From Phyto melanocephala (taxonomy: Eukaryota > Arthropoda > Insecta > Diptera > Rhinophoridae): DNA of 64,000 bases. Where the stretch lies: the NCBI GenBank assembly GCA_941918925.1, contig OW799233.1, forward strand, positions 76,387,797 through 76,451,796, given 5' to 3'. The notes under the pieces are model-generated. The model made no database searches. It saw only the letters and a program-made list of their open reading frames with translations, and was not told the origin of the DNA. Position numbers and translations under genes: made by a program. Below are positions 31,499-41,901 of the stretch, piece after piece. Numbering within the stretch: position 1 is the first letter of the stretch; the number at the start of each line of letters is the position of its first letter.

Positions 31499-32308
31499 AA
31501 GTCGTGTAAGTTTAATACAAAGAAGTTACCGAATATGAAAATAGAAAAAACACGAAACTTTGCTTTGAGTGGTTGTGATATTGACATGTACAAGTAAAAA
31601 GCAATTGTGTAATATTTTCATGCATAAGCTCGCTTTGTAAGAAGAACGAGTCAACTAGCCACCATATCAGTAAAAGCGAGTGCTTAAAAGTATTCGAGAC
31701 TAAAAATGATTTAGTAAACAGCGAGTGCGCTCGCGAGTATTATGTATTGTTGCAGATCTCTGGTTGTGATAACAATAATAATAGGAATAAGCTTTTTGTA
31801 TCACATATATTCGAAACACAAGGGAAATTTGAAAAAGAAATATCTCAGTAGAGCAAACGACGTAAATAAGATATTGTTACAGGCTTATTTTTAAGAGCTT
31901 AATTTACATTATAATTTTATTTTAGTTATATTTACAGTAGTTTTGTTTGTATGAGTTAATCTACATTTCGTTTGGCTCGCTGGTTCTTCGAACATGATGT
32001 TAATTTGTATGCAGTCGAGGTGAGTTATTATGAGCAGCATACTCTTCAGCACTTTTATTATTCCTGCATATTACTTAAGGCTAGTTTAGACTATAATACA
32101 AGTCGCACGACTTCAAATAGATTTTGTAGAAGCAAAATGTGATAAAATTCTCTCCGTACTCAAGAAAATGAGAAAAATATAATGTAAATTTTTTTCCGTT
32201 TACACTATAAGTGTGAAGTAGAATCAAAGTAGAATGATTTAGAAAAATAAACAAACTAAGGATCTTATTAACAATAATAAGGTGTTCTACGTGTTTTACA
32301 AAGATAAA

Positions 32309-34596
32309 CACCCCAATTCTAAATAACAATTCCCTAAGAATTTTTTCCCTATTCCCTGTTCCCCTATTCTAAATAATTTCTCCCGGGGAAATTTGTTCCC
32401 TTTCCCTTTTCCCTTATTCTAAATGAACTTCGAAATTGGGAAATTGTTCCCTGGGAAAAAAGTAGGTATTACGAAAGGTAATTAAAGGGAGAATGTAATA
32501 ACAATTTTTGGGAAAAAATCCGCCAACAAATTCAAAGGGAGTTGTGACAAAAATGTAATATTTAATATTTTTTTATAAAAATTGTGATAAATATTGTAAT
32601 TTATTGTTACTTTTAGGATAAAAACAACAAACAGGAAGCAGAATAATGAATTGTTTATTAGTTTTAAAATAATTATATTTATTTGGTTGTTGGGTTTAAG
32701 CTGGTTTATATGCATTTCACTGGTGCTTATGCCAGATCATCAGTAAACCTTTACCCAAATTCTTGAAAAAGTTTAAAATTTTTATAAGTTATATTTTTAA
32801 ATTCTCATTAACAAAATGAGAATTCAAAAATAAAACAAAAAAACCATAAAAAACTTTTTCAAAAACCCAACCAACAATTTTTTTCAATTTTAATTTATTT
32901 TATTTTTCTAATCCCAACCAAATAAATATAATTGAAAAATTATGGGAGCATATCCTAAATAATTTAGTAAATTAGTTTTAAAATAATTTTAATTTTTATT
33001 TATCTTTTTTTTTAATTTTTGAAGTTTTTAAATTTTTTTAATAAAATGTTATATTTTTTAATTGATTTTTCAAGCTCGAGGTCTTTATAAATTTTTGTTG
33101 ATTTATTTATTATTCAATATTTCGCTACTCCTTTGTGTAATAAATAAATAATAAATAAAAATCAATTAAAAAATTTTATAAAATAAAGGTCAAATAATAG
33201 CAATAAGAAAATGTTATATTTATTTAAAAAAATGTATATACTACATACATACATATGTATATAAGAAATAGCTTTATTACAGAAATTTATTAGAGATTAT
33301 TCGCAATATTTTTTCTAATATTTTTCTATTATATTTTCTAATATTTTGGGCAATGGATAAATATTGTGGCGAGTCTAAGGATACCACATCATTATCCTGA
33401 GCGCTCAAATAATCTAAATTTTCTACATCGTTTACTTCAGCATTGCATTTAAAATGAATGCAGATATTATGCAACGCACAGCAAAATTTTGTTATTTTAG
33501 CAGCCTTTTTTGGAGCGTAGTGCAGCTGTCTAGCACCAAGAATGCACCTCCATCTATTTTTTAAAACACCATTAATGCGTTTAACCACATTTCAACACTT
33601 GGAGTGAATTTTATTTCAACAGGCTCATCCTGGCATCTATAAGCCTCCTAGAAAAAATGCATGTTTAATTTATGAATTGTCTGTTATCATTCAAAACTTT
33701 ACCAAGAAGCCAATAATTGCTGCCACCTCTAAGGTATTCTTGCTCAAGGTGAGCACGCAATTCGCAAGAATTCCAAATAAACGAATCGTGACACGCTCCG
33801 GGATGTGAGGCATCAACGTACTGAATCCTCAGCTCATGATCACAGACCTTTATTTTTTTGAGTTCCGTCAACACATCCAATAACGTTTGGAATGCCATAC
33901 TTCACATAAATAGCTAACACAACTTTGCGTTTTTGCACTTCAGTTCTGCAGAAAGTTATCTACATTGGGCGTAAATGTTCCTTATATATTAATAACTTCT
34001 GCCAGAACTTTGCTAACACTACACTGAGCCACAGACACACCGTAATCTTTACCAATACCCGTTTGCTACAAACCTTCAGCAAAGAAGCGGAAAGTCGCAC
34101 TTAATTTCACGATTGGAGAAATTGCAAAGGACTTACGTTTAGGCTGAATACCTTAACACGTCCAACAGATATTTGAACGCCGGTTTATTTACTCTGTAAT
34201 ATTTTTCTAACTTTCCAAAGGTAAAATTTACAAAGTGTGCGGGAACTCAAGTCGTTGCTGGCGTCACTTAGCATTTTCCTTTCTACCTTTTGCTTATTCT
34301 TGTGCTTCAGAGTTTTCTGCTTCAGCTATTATTATTATTATCAACGCTACACTAAACATTTTTGTTCACTTTTAACAATTTTTTTTATTATTTACGAACA
34401 TTCTTCTACGCTAAAAATTATTAGCAAATATTTTGTCAAAACAAAACAGCAAAAGCAAACAGCTGACTTCGAAAATGTAAAATTCTCTCTCCCTTGTTAT
34501 TCCCTTCCCCGACTGTTTAGAATAGGGGAATTTTATTCGCGGGAAAAATGAATTCCCAGGGAATTCAATTCCCTGGGAATATTTAGAATTGGGGTG
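32309..34596 (-). mobile_element. PIF/Harbinger element
   Basis: Ends CACCCCAATTCTAAATA on both sides (right copy inverted, ending 34,596), with AAA on either flank as a possible 3-bp duplication. CCCTGGGAA/TTCCCTGGG words repeat inside both ends. It carries a broken Harbinger transposase on the minus strand. It inserted into the TTA-flanked element, which had itself inserted into an LTR. Confidence 0.82.
33277..33950 (-). pseudogene. Harbinger DDE transposase pseudogene
   Basis: On the minus strand, GIPNVIGCVDGT (about 33,898-33,860) matches the first catalytic Asp block. A frame change and short loss follow. The frame 33,898-33,665 then has RIQYVDASHPGACHDSFIW and NYWLLGK, the second Asp region in HARBI1-type enzymes (the DSGYP block expected after WLLG is altered). 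The last frame (33,588-33,277) has GVLKNRWRCILGARQLHY and CCALHNICIH, which contains the third catalytic region of the family. Frame changes and a stop between blocks make it inactive. The second Harbinger protein (Myb/MADF-type) is not seen. Confidence 0.8.
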
Positions 34597-35692
34597 AAAA
34601 TTTTAGTACTATTCGTTTTCTTTTGTTTTTGAATGTGTTTGATAAATAAAACAATTTATGGTGATTGTAGTTCTACAAAAACTACAGAAACAACAAACCA
34701 TTTTCTTCTACGCTGTGTAACAAAATCAAAAAAAATTACATGTTGTTTTTGTAATAGTTGTATAAATACTAGCACACCCTTAATGTGTTTGGCAATGAAT
34801 ACATTAAAATACACCTCTGATCTAATGTAATGCTCCATTTTTTAAATCGTTTTAAAAATACGGTCCGCTTGTCAAATTTTCATCCGTATTTTCTCTCATG
34901 TTTTCTACTTTTGATTACAATTTGTCGTACGACTTGTATTATAGTCTAGACTGGCCTTTAACTATAACATTACGTCTTAATTTAAATGTAAGGGCTTTCG
35001 AGTAATTTACATAATTAACTAGTGTGTACATACGAGAACTTTGTCGAATGTTACAGAACACCACTATGTTACTATAAATAGCCGAACAACACAGCTAACA
35101 TGATCAGGATAACAGTAGGGCTTGTTAAGTGTGAGCTAACAGTGTTTCAGTGTTATTAATAGTGTATAACAATAAGTAAAATAAGTAAAGTGCTATAAAA
35201 CAATATCTGAGTGTATTTAAGTAAATAAAGTGCTCTTAATTTTATAACGAATTTCAAGTGTTTTTGATTGCAATAAAAGAACTCACAGAGTATTTAAAGG
35301 AAATAAGACAACGTTTATAAAAGGTATAAACGTAGCAATATAAATGCAGAAATAGGATTTAATTAGACAGATAATCTCATTATATCATAGAAATTTTTGG
35401 TCATTTCTCACGTTAAATATAGATATGTACACATATATAAATTTTGCTTGTATATTGTTTTATCTTATTTTATTATTGTTTTGTCTTATTTTATTTTATC
35501 TTATTTTATTAAATTTTATTAACACTTTGTTATTAAATTTGGTTATATTCTATATTTTGCTTTTCTTAATTTTTTATTTACTACAATTGACATACGTTAA
35601 AAATTACGTAGTTAAATCTAACACCTATTTTGTTATTATTTCAAATATATTGTATTTGCATATGCTCAGTTCCATACTGCAATATAAGACTT

Positions 35693-35815
35693 ATGTGCTG
35701 TTTTTACAAGCCGATTGAGTGATTGTCTTGGACGATTTATGTGTATTTTGTTATTGTAACAAAAACAAATTATACATAAATCGTCTAAGACAATCGGCTT
35801 GTAAAAACAGCACAT
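35693..35815. repeat. 123-bp hairpin in the arm
   Basis: ATGTGCTGTTTTTACAAGCC at 35,693 is answered by its complement ending at 35,815. The arms are about 50 bp with one roughly 8-bp interruption (GAGTGATT) in the left half and a short AT-rich loop. It could be a tiny fold-back MITE or the hairpin of a small-RNA precursor. The mirrored copy is at 63,557-63,679. Confidence 0.85.
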
Positions 35816-35887
35816 TAAAGTCTTGTGTATGGGACATCGAAAGGAAATAAAAATAAATAAATAAATGCATAAACAAAAATATTTACA

Positions 35888-36136
35888 TAAAAAACTCTTC
35901 TGAAACAATAAGGGCAGTAATTAATACAAACAAGGAAAAATTCACGAAAGAACACATAGAAGAGACATTTGAAGTATATTGGTCTTTAAGAGATCAATTA
36001 GTAAGGATACTTAAGAAATACAATATAGATCAAATTATACCTCATTCGATAGAACAAACAATAAAATTCGACACAGATATTGAAATACATAACTTATAGA
36101 GATTTGGAGGAATTTGAACAAGAAAACGATACAGAC
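35888..36136 (+). pseudogene. Gypsy-type gag relic, amino part
   Basis: The reading NSSETIRAVINTNKEKFTKE continues to FEVYWSLRDQLVRILKKYNI and a stop near 36,099. It resembles the start of Gypsy gag (matrix/capsid side). It breaks off at the hAT target site 36,129-36,136, and gag-like reading resumes at 41,513. Confidence 0.55.
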
Positions 36137-36867
36137 CAGTGATCGGCTTTGAGTCGTTTTTTCAATATTCATAATGAGTCATACAATTTGAGTATAAGTG
36201 CGTATAAATCATCAAAATTTAACTGAGCTGACGTACGCATACCCTCAACAACGTTGATTTATAAGTACAATACACAATGAACATAAGTTCTACGTCGTAC
36301 TTATATTTATAGCGTCCCATATTTATATGATTTGCAAGACTACTCACGTTGATTTATATTTTTAAGAAACTACTTATCTCAACAACAAAAACAGCTCTCA
36401 TTTGTATGAAGAATAAACAATGTTCCTAGGTCGGAGAGTGCAAGATATTTTTTGGCCGCCAGAAAATTTGCAATGTTACAATCTGTAATATAAATAAAAT
36501 TTTTGCAAGTATCACTATTTAATTTTTAAATAAATGCAACTGTTTATGGCCTTTAGGCTAAGTTTTGGTTGGCTTCTATCATAAGAGGTAAACAATAACA
36601 GTTATTTTGTGTTTTTTATTTTTATGTTTAAATGTTTTGCAGCAAATTAAAAAGGTGGGTTCCTTGGTTCTTAAATTTGAAAGATAATACGCAAAAACAA
36701 AATCTCTTAAAGGCCTATTAGACACGCATACATGTCTTAAGACATGTGTGATGACATACTTTGGGTTTAGCTATTACACTGTCGAACTCTGACGGCATAC
36801 TTCATTACACAAAAATTTTTGAAGCGAAAAAATGGCAATGAAGCGGAAAGTTGTCAATAGTTGCATT

Positions 36868-37770
36868 TTTATACCCTTCACCTGTGGTGCACAAGGGCAT
36901 ATATAGCTTTGTCATTCCGTTTGTAATTTCTACAATTTTAATTTCCGACCCCATAAAGTATATATTTTCTGAAAGCTTATGAATAGAGGAGTCGATTAAG
37001 CCCTGACTGTCTGTCCGTGTGTTGGTTGAAATCAACTTTTAGAAGCAACCAAATGTTCCTCAGACCTGTGTATGGTATCAATCTTTTGGAAATATCCGGG
37101 AATAAATCGCTATTGAAATTCAGCAAAATCGCTTCATAACTTTCTGAGATATGAGCAAATAAACGAGATTGCCTCTGTTTTTTCTTATATTTTTACCACC
37201 AAAATTAAAATTTTTCAGCCTTTGTTACTATTTTTAGATATAATATGCCTAGAGAGATATTCGTGAAAAATTTTAGATAAATCGGGCTTTAATCGGTAAA
37301 GTTATAGGCAAAAACTTTTTTTGAAAAATATATATTCCAAAAATTTACAAACGAAAATCAATCTAGACAACCGAAGCGTCAATATTGGTATCATCTGAAA
37401 AGACTTGACAAACGCAATATAAGCACTATAAAAAAATTAAAACTTATGTTGGCCGCCACTACAAAATGCGAACAATAAATTTATAAATGGGTCAAATCTG
37501 GTATTTTTAAATGTAACTTCTGGAACCCCCTCAATAGTGGTTTCAAATGAAAGGGCTTGACCAGTAGAATACAGTAAATTATTAAAAATACAGATACAGA
37601 TAACGTAAAAATTCAAAATCAAAGATGGCGTCGGAAATAATAAGGAAAAATGGCGTAAAATATGATATATACTTAGGTTAAGCTACGATGCGGGATTATA
37701 CCTATGTACATGATGGTGAAGGGTGTTCTCAGATTCGGAATGGCCGAATATAGCACTTTTACTTATTTTC
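36868..37770. repeat. Dispersed TATACCCTTCAC-type repeat
   Basis: It begins TTTTTATACCCTTCACCTGT and ends GGTGAAGGGTGTTCTCAGAT followed by a TTCGGAATGGCCGAA hairpin and ATAGCACTTTTACTTA. Internal blocks (TGTCATTCCG, GACCCCATAAAGTATATA, TTCATAAGCTTTC) recur at 2.6-3.2 kb, 46.96-47.73 kb and 47.99-48.36 kb. The ends show inverted TATACCCTTCAC. No coding capacity; class unknown. Confidence 0.75.
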
Positions 37771-37877
37771 TATTTCACTTAATTTTTCTTTTAATGCATT
37801 GTATGCATTAATTTTCAGTTGTTTATTGTGGTACAGATTTGATTTTATTTGCCACACTTGTGGGACACTTTTAAGCC

Positions 37878-38075
37878 GGGATCCCACTATCGGTGCAAAT
37901 AGCACAATGTGTACCGATTTTTGTCGTGCTTAATCGGTACACATTCAAAAAAATTTAACGATGTATTTTTGAGCGGTCCCATTATCGTCGCATATTGTGA
38001 CAATCTTTTTCGGCTCATATCGGTCAAAACGCAATTGCAACAGTAATTAATAAAATACGGTCACACTATCGTGCC
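37878..38075. repeat. Spaced CCCACTATCGGTGCA-like motifs, left set
   Basis: Three related words: GATCCCACTATCGGTGCA (ending 37,897), GGTCCCATTATCGTCGCA (37,975-37,992) and GGTCACACTATCGTGCC (38,059-38,075). A matching set lies at 41,342-41,451 with GTTCACATTATCGGCGCA and ATTCACATTATCGGCACA. Repeated binding-site-like words inside element ends suggest transposase sites. Confidence 0.65.
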
Positions 38076-38316
38076 TTATTCGCAAAATGAAGTCAATTGT
38101 TTTTGCTTATTTGCTTTTGAATACTCAAAAAACGAAGTATTTGAGGAAGATAGTGATTAAAAAAGAGAAATTAATATGGTGCGTATGAGAGAATTTTGCG
38201 CGAATTTAGTGAAGTTGATAATTAAAGTTTTATTTTCAAAAATTATGTGAGAATAAAAAAAAAAATTTAAATGATCATTAAAATATCAATGTATTTTTAA
38301 AAATCAATTTATATAT

Positions 38317-40481
38317 CGAGGACTTATATTCAAAACTTGCTATCTACAATTTTCTCTAAAACGAGTTTTTTATTGCATCGTGTTCACTGATAAAATTGTC
38401 ATCTGTCAGTTAAATTTGGAAGAAAAAATATTATTCTTAAACTTTTTTTTTCATAAATTTATGATTGTGCTATCTAACTTACGTTGTTTTTTTTATAAAA
38501 AAGTGCTATCTACATAAAAAATATTTGTGTATATAATAAAAATTAAAATATATTAAAAAATAAATATTGTTTAATAATAGATATATGTGCATAAAATTTT
38601 TATTAAAATTTGTGATAAACTAACAAATGAATTCCCTACAGCGTATTGCAATCGATTACATTTCATCTAAAGAAGATGAGAGCGATCATATAACAGGTTA
38701 ATGTTTAAAATTCGTGGCAATTATAATTGTAACCAAAAGTTTATTACAGATTCCGAAAACGAACGTTTTAACAATAATGCTGCCTCTTGTCTTCGAAGAA
38801 AAAAAAGAAAATAAGAAAAAGCGTGAGAAGGGGCAGAAATATTTAGTATTTTCAACAATCGATAAAGTTGTAAAGCAAAATGTTACAAAACAACAAAAAG
38901 AAATTAGACCTGTATGTTTATCGAAAACTTGCATAAAAAGTGTTGTAAGACACTTCCAAAAATTCAATGAACACACTAAAAAAAATATTTTTAAAACGTT
39001 TTAGAGTATGTCCTGTGAAGCTAAGCAAGTTTATATAAAGACCCACGTAACACAGCTTCCCGAAAAAAGGAATTCAGTGGAAAATTAAAAAAAAACAACT
39101 GCAAGTATGTAAAACTATGTTTCTTTCCACTCTTTCTATAAATCGAGGTATGTTAAGATATTGGTTGGTCAAAAAAACCATTGATGAATCTTCTCGTGAT
39201 AAAAATCAGCGGCCTAAGCATTATTTTAAAAAAAGTGGTTATAAAACGTATTTAAAACATTATTTCAAAAAACTAGACAAAATGGAAAGTCATTATTGCC
39301 GCAAAGACAGTAGTAAGATATATGTACATTGCTACAATATTTAAAAATAAAGCTGATATTTATAAGGACTATAAATCTAAATGTCTTGAAAATAAGGTTC
39401 GTCCAGTATCAACTTTTACGTTTTTAAATTTTTTCGACGAACAAAATTTGGCTCTATATAAGCCTCGTAAAGATGAATGTGCCACATGTGTTGGATTCAG
39501 AGCTAATCAAGTTGAATAGCGTGAATATAACATACATATTTCAAAAAAACAACGTGCCCAATTAGAAAAACAACGGGACAAAATTGCAGCTCAAGAAGGA
39601 CGATGTCATGTGTTTACTATGGATGCACAAGCAGTAAAACTTTGTCCAGATATAAACGCATCTGCTATTTACTATAAACAGCGTCTTCAAGTACACAACT
39701 TTTCAATTTATAATCTCTCAACCCATCAATGTACAAATTACTGGTGGAATGAAACTAAAGGAGATCTGTCTGCATCAAGTTTCATTTCATGTATAATACA
39801 CCATTTTAACACCCATTGTTTGTCAAACGTTACCAATCATAATATATTCCGATGTTTGTGGCCATCAAAATCGTAACCACTTTTTATCAAATGCACTGTC
39901 CAATTTTTCTATAGAAAATACTAAGGTAATTGAACAGAAGAACTTAGAAAAGGGGCACACTCAAATGGAGTGTGATAGTACACACGTTAAAATTGAGATG
40001 AAGCTAAAAAATCAACAATTTTTTTTTGCCAAACGATGTAAGAGTAACAAAAGAAGCCAAAAAAAAAATTTAAAATAGATAATAAAGTTTTTAATATTCC
40101 CTTTACTTTGATTTCTTTAAAGACTATACCAACAAAAAACTTATTCTTTTTACATCTATTAGACCAGGTCGACAAAAAATTATCCTTTCAATGATTCAAT
40201 TAGTTTTCCACAAAGATTATTTTTGTTCAAATAGTGCTATCTGCTTATTTGAATATTCAAATTGATAAAATTTCAACTTGCAAAAACTGCTATCTACCAT
40301 AAAGTCGATTATATCGAGAATTAATAATAAATTTATATTTAAACAATTTACACGTCGGGTTTGAATAACATTGTAAAATAAATTTTAATTAATATTAGAA
40401 GAGTTAACGGAAAAAACTGTTTTTTTGCTCTCCTGAGAAGTTGTGATTTTGCAGATAGCACTTTTTGAATATAAGCCCTCG
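38317..40481 (+). mobile_element. DNA transposon, Sola-like (tentative)
   Basis: Inverted ends CGAGGRCTTATATTCAAAA then [CA][TA/GT]GCTATCT, flanked by ATAT (38,313-38,316 and 40,482-40,485). It is 2,165 bp with plus-strand transposase relics. A 4-bp target and this kind of transposase fit the Sola superfamily. That name rests on memory of motif patterns. It is nested in the hAT and copied in both palindrome arms. Confidence 0.75.
38627..40080 (+). pseudogene. Transposase relic of the Sola-like element
   Basis: The start is MNSLQRIAIDYISSKEDE at 38,627. A 53-bp intron-like gap (GT at 38,697, AG at 38,749) joins DHIT to SENERFNNNAASCLRRKKRK. Later blocks are KYLVFSTIDKVVKQNV and CLSKTCIKSVVRHFQKF (to 39,004), LDKMESHYCRKDSSKIYV (about 39,275-39,330), NLALYKPRKDECATCVGF (about 39,448-39,500), HVFTMDAQAVKLCPDINASA (39,610 on), SDVCGHQNRN (39,848-39,877) and GHTQMECDSTH (39,955-39,987). 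The last two look like catalytic acidic blocks. This block order recurs in repeat-encoded insect proteins I recall. Stops and frameshifts lie between the blocks, so it is inactive. Confidence 0.65.
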
Positions 40482-41512
40482 ATATATAAAATTACTTACT
40501 GAGTAAACTATTTTTTTTCTTCTTCTTGTTTTTTTAACAAATGTTTGCCAGCAGAATGGTTGCCACAGGTTAATTTAGTTTTATCTCTCTAAAAATGTAT
40601 GTTAAAAATCGCCAAAACTACCAATATTTTTTTTAATTTGATAACAATTATATATTTTTTGGAGTTTATAAGGAATATAAAAAAATTGTTGAAATATAGG
40701 CATCAATATGTAACTTCCTAGATATTTTCTCAAAAATTACAACAACAAAAAATCGAATTTTTTAGCTAAGATAGATTTATTATTTATTTAAAATTCGAAT
40801 TCAAGATGGGGTACAAAATTAAGTATGGGTCATAAATAGTAATTACAAATGTATCCCCTTGACCATAACATTGTTATCAAATGAAATGAAAGGTTGGCAG
40901 ATAACATATCATCAATGAATAAAATATATTAAAAGGCTTGACGTGTAATCATGAACCTTTCTAGAAAATGAAAAACAACTATCGCACTTGATTTTTTGAA
41001 TTTTGAGAAAATATCATCTTGTATATTTTCTCAAAATTATAAAATTTTAAGTAGAGGCTGAAACCTGTTTTTCGAAAGTAAATTTAAAAATCTAAATATA
41101 AAATGGTACACAAATTACATTAAAAAATATATATTTATAAATAAAGGAAACATGTATAAATATATACATTTTTAAATAAATGAATAAAAAAATAAATTCC
41201 CACGTTTGACGAAAATTCACCATTGCTGGCAATATTGTTCTACTATATCGGCGTTTATCGGTCACTTTAGTCGGCGCACAAGTGGCCGACAAAAATCGGC
41301 ACATATTTAGCAATTTGTTGGTTCGATGTTGTGCACAATAGTGTTCACATTATCGGCGCATCAGAGTTGATTTTGATTGTCCATAGCCATCACGATTTCG
41401 GCGCAGATAGTCGCATTTTTCAAATAATTGTGCATTCACATTATCGGCACATGAAATGCGACAATAATGATACAAGTTGACTTACTACGTTAGTATTCGT
41501 TGCAGATCTCTG

Positions 41513-41898
41513 ATACAGTCACAGAAATGCCACAATCAACGACCGAATTTTTAAATACTCTATAAAGGATACGCACGAACAAGTTGCAATATCCTTAATA
41601 AAAACTAAATTTAAGGGAAGTGCTAGAAACCTCATTAACACTGAATCCACTATAAAAGATATAATAGACAAACTGAAAACGTCTGTTAAAGGCGAATCAG
41701 TTTCGGTTTTATTAGCAAAAATAATTAACACATGACAAGGCAATAAGACAGCAAATAATTATTGTTCGGAGATCACAAAGCTTCTACAGAATGCTTACAT
41801 TTCAGATTGGTTGTCAGTCGAACTTGCTAACAAGTATTCGAAACAGGTTGCCGTAAAAGCACTAACTCTAAATTGCACAATAGACAGAGTAAAACTAA
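41513..41898 (+). pseudogene. Gypsy-type gag relic, central part
   Basis: The reading resumes after the hAT with TVTEMPQSTTEFLN. In another frame it continues with ISLIKTKFKGSARNLIN, VLLAKIINT and NYCSEITKLLQNAYISDWLS, the capsid helices of Gypsy gag. It ends VKALTLNCTIDRVKLI at the TAA target site of the next insertion. Confidence 0.65.
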
Positions 41899-41901
41899 TA
41901 A

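Larger units (their letters stand above)
26572..31762. mobile_element. hAT-bounded composite element, 5.2 kb
   Basis: Ends are CAGAGTACTGCAACGA and, read inward from the right, CAGAGATCTGCAACAA. They are flanked by a perfect 8-bp duplication GTTGTGAT (26,564-26,571 and 31,763-31,770), diagnostic of hAT. ACTCGC/GCGAGT words repeat just inside both ends. The right end matches that of the hAT at 36,137-41,512 almost exactly, so they are one family. The interior is a patchwork: a second hAT (26,718-27,834), a hAT carboxy-terminal relic (28,541-28,726), a TTAA-flanked MITE (29,117-29,830), a GC-richer block (30,500-30,930) and a MITE fragment (about 31,405-31,498). Confidence 0.88.
32078..34957. 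mobile_element. TIR element in the LTR, host of a Harbinger
   Basis: Ends AGGCTAGTTTAGACTATAAT and, inverted, AGGCCAGTCTAGACTATAAT, extending to ACAAGTCG[CT]ACGAC. TTA target duplications are at 32,075-32,077 and 34,958-34,960. Without the inner Harbinger (32,309-34,596) it is only about 590 bp, so it is a MITE. The 3-bp TTA target and lack of coding sequence suggest PIF/Harbinger-type mobilisation; the class is inference. Confidence 0.82.
31936..35337 (+). repeat. Second solo LTR, split by a nested transposon pair
   Basis: The left part (31,936-32,077) and right part (34,958-35,337) match the LTR at 3748-4145. Shared blocks are the AGTAGTTTTGTTTGTAT start, TTCGAACATGATGTTA, GTACATACGAGAACTTTGTC, ACTATAAATAGCCGAACAAC and the AAGGTATAAACGTA end. 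This copy keeps about 100 bp that the first lacks. The 2.88-kb TIR element sits between the halves. No retroelement coding sequence flanks it. Confidence 0.72.
36137..41512. mobile_element. hAT element, 5.4 kb, in gag
   Basis: Ends CAGTGATCGGC and, inverted, CAGAGATCTGCAACGA. They are flanked by ATACAGAC (36,129-36,136) and ATACAGTC (41,513-41,520), 7 of 8 alike. The right end is the same as in the composite at 26,572-31,762. It carries no recognisable hAT transposase. It holds a dispersed repeat (36,868-37,770), a set of CCCACTATCGGTGCA-like motifs near both sides (37,878-38,075 and 41,342-41,451) and a Sola-like element (38,317-40,481). Confidence 0.85.

Noticed and set aside
35425..35718. 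97-codon frame rich in Leu, Tyr, Phe and Ile
   Set aside because: It is a translation of TTTTATTATT-type low-complexity DNA with no domain pattern. Its mirror copy has the same cause.
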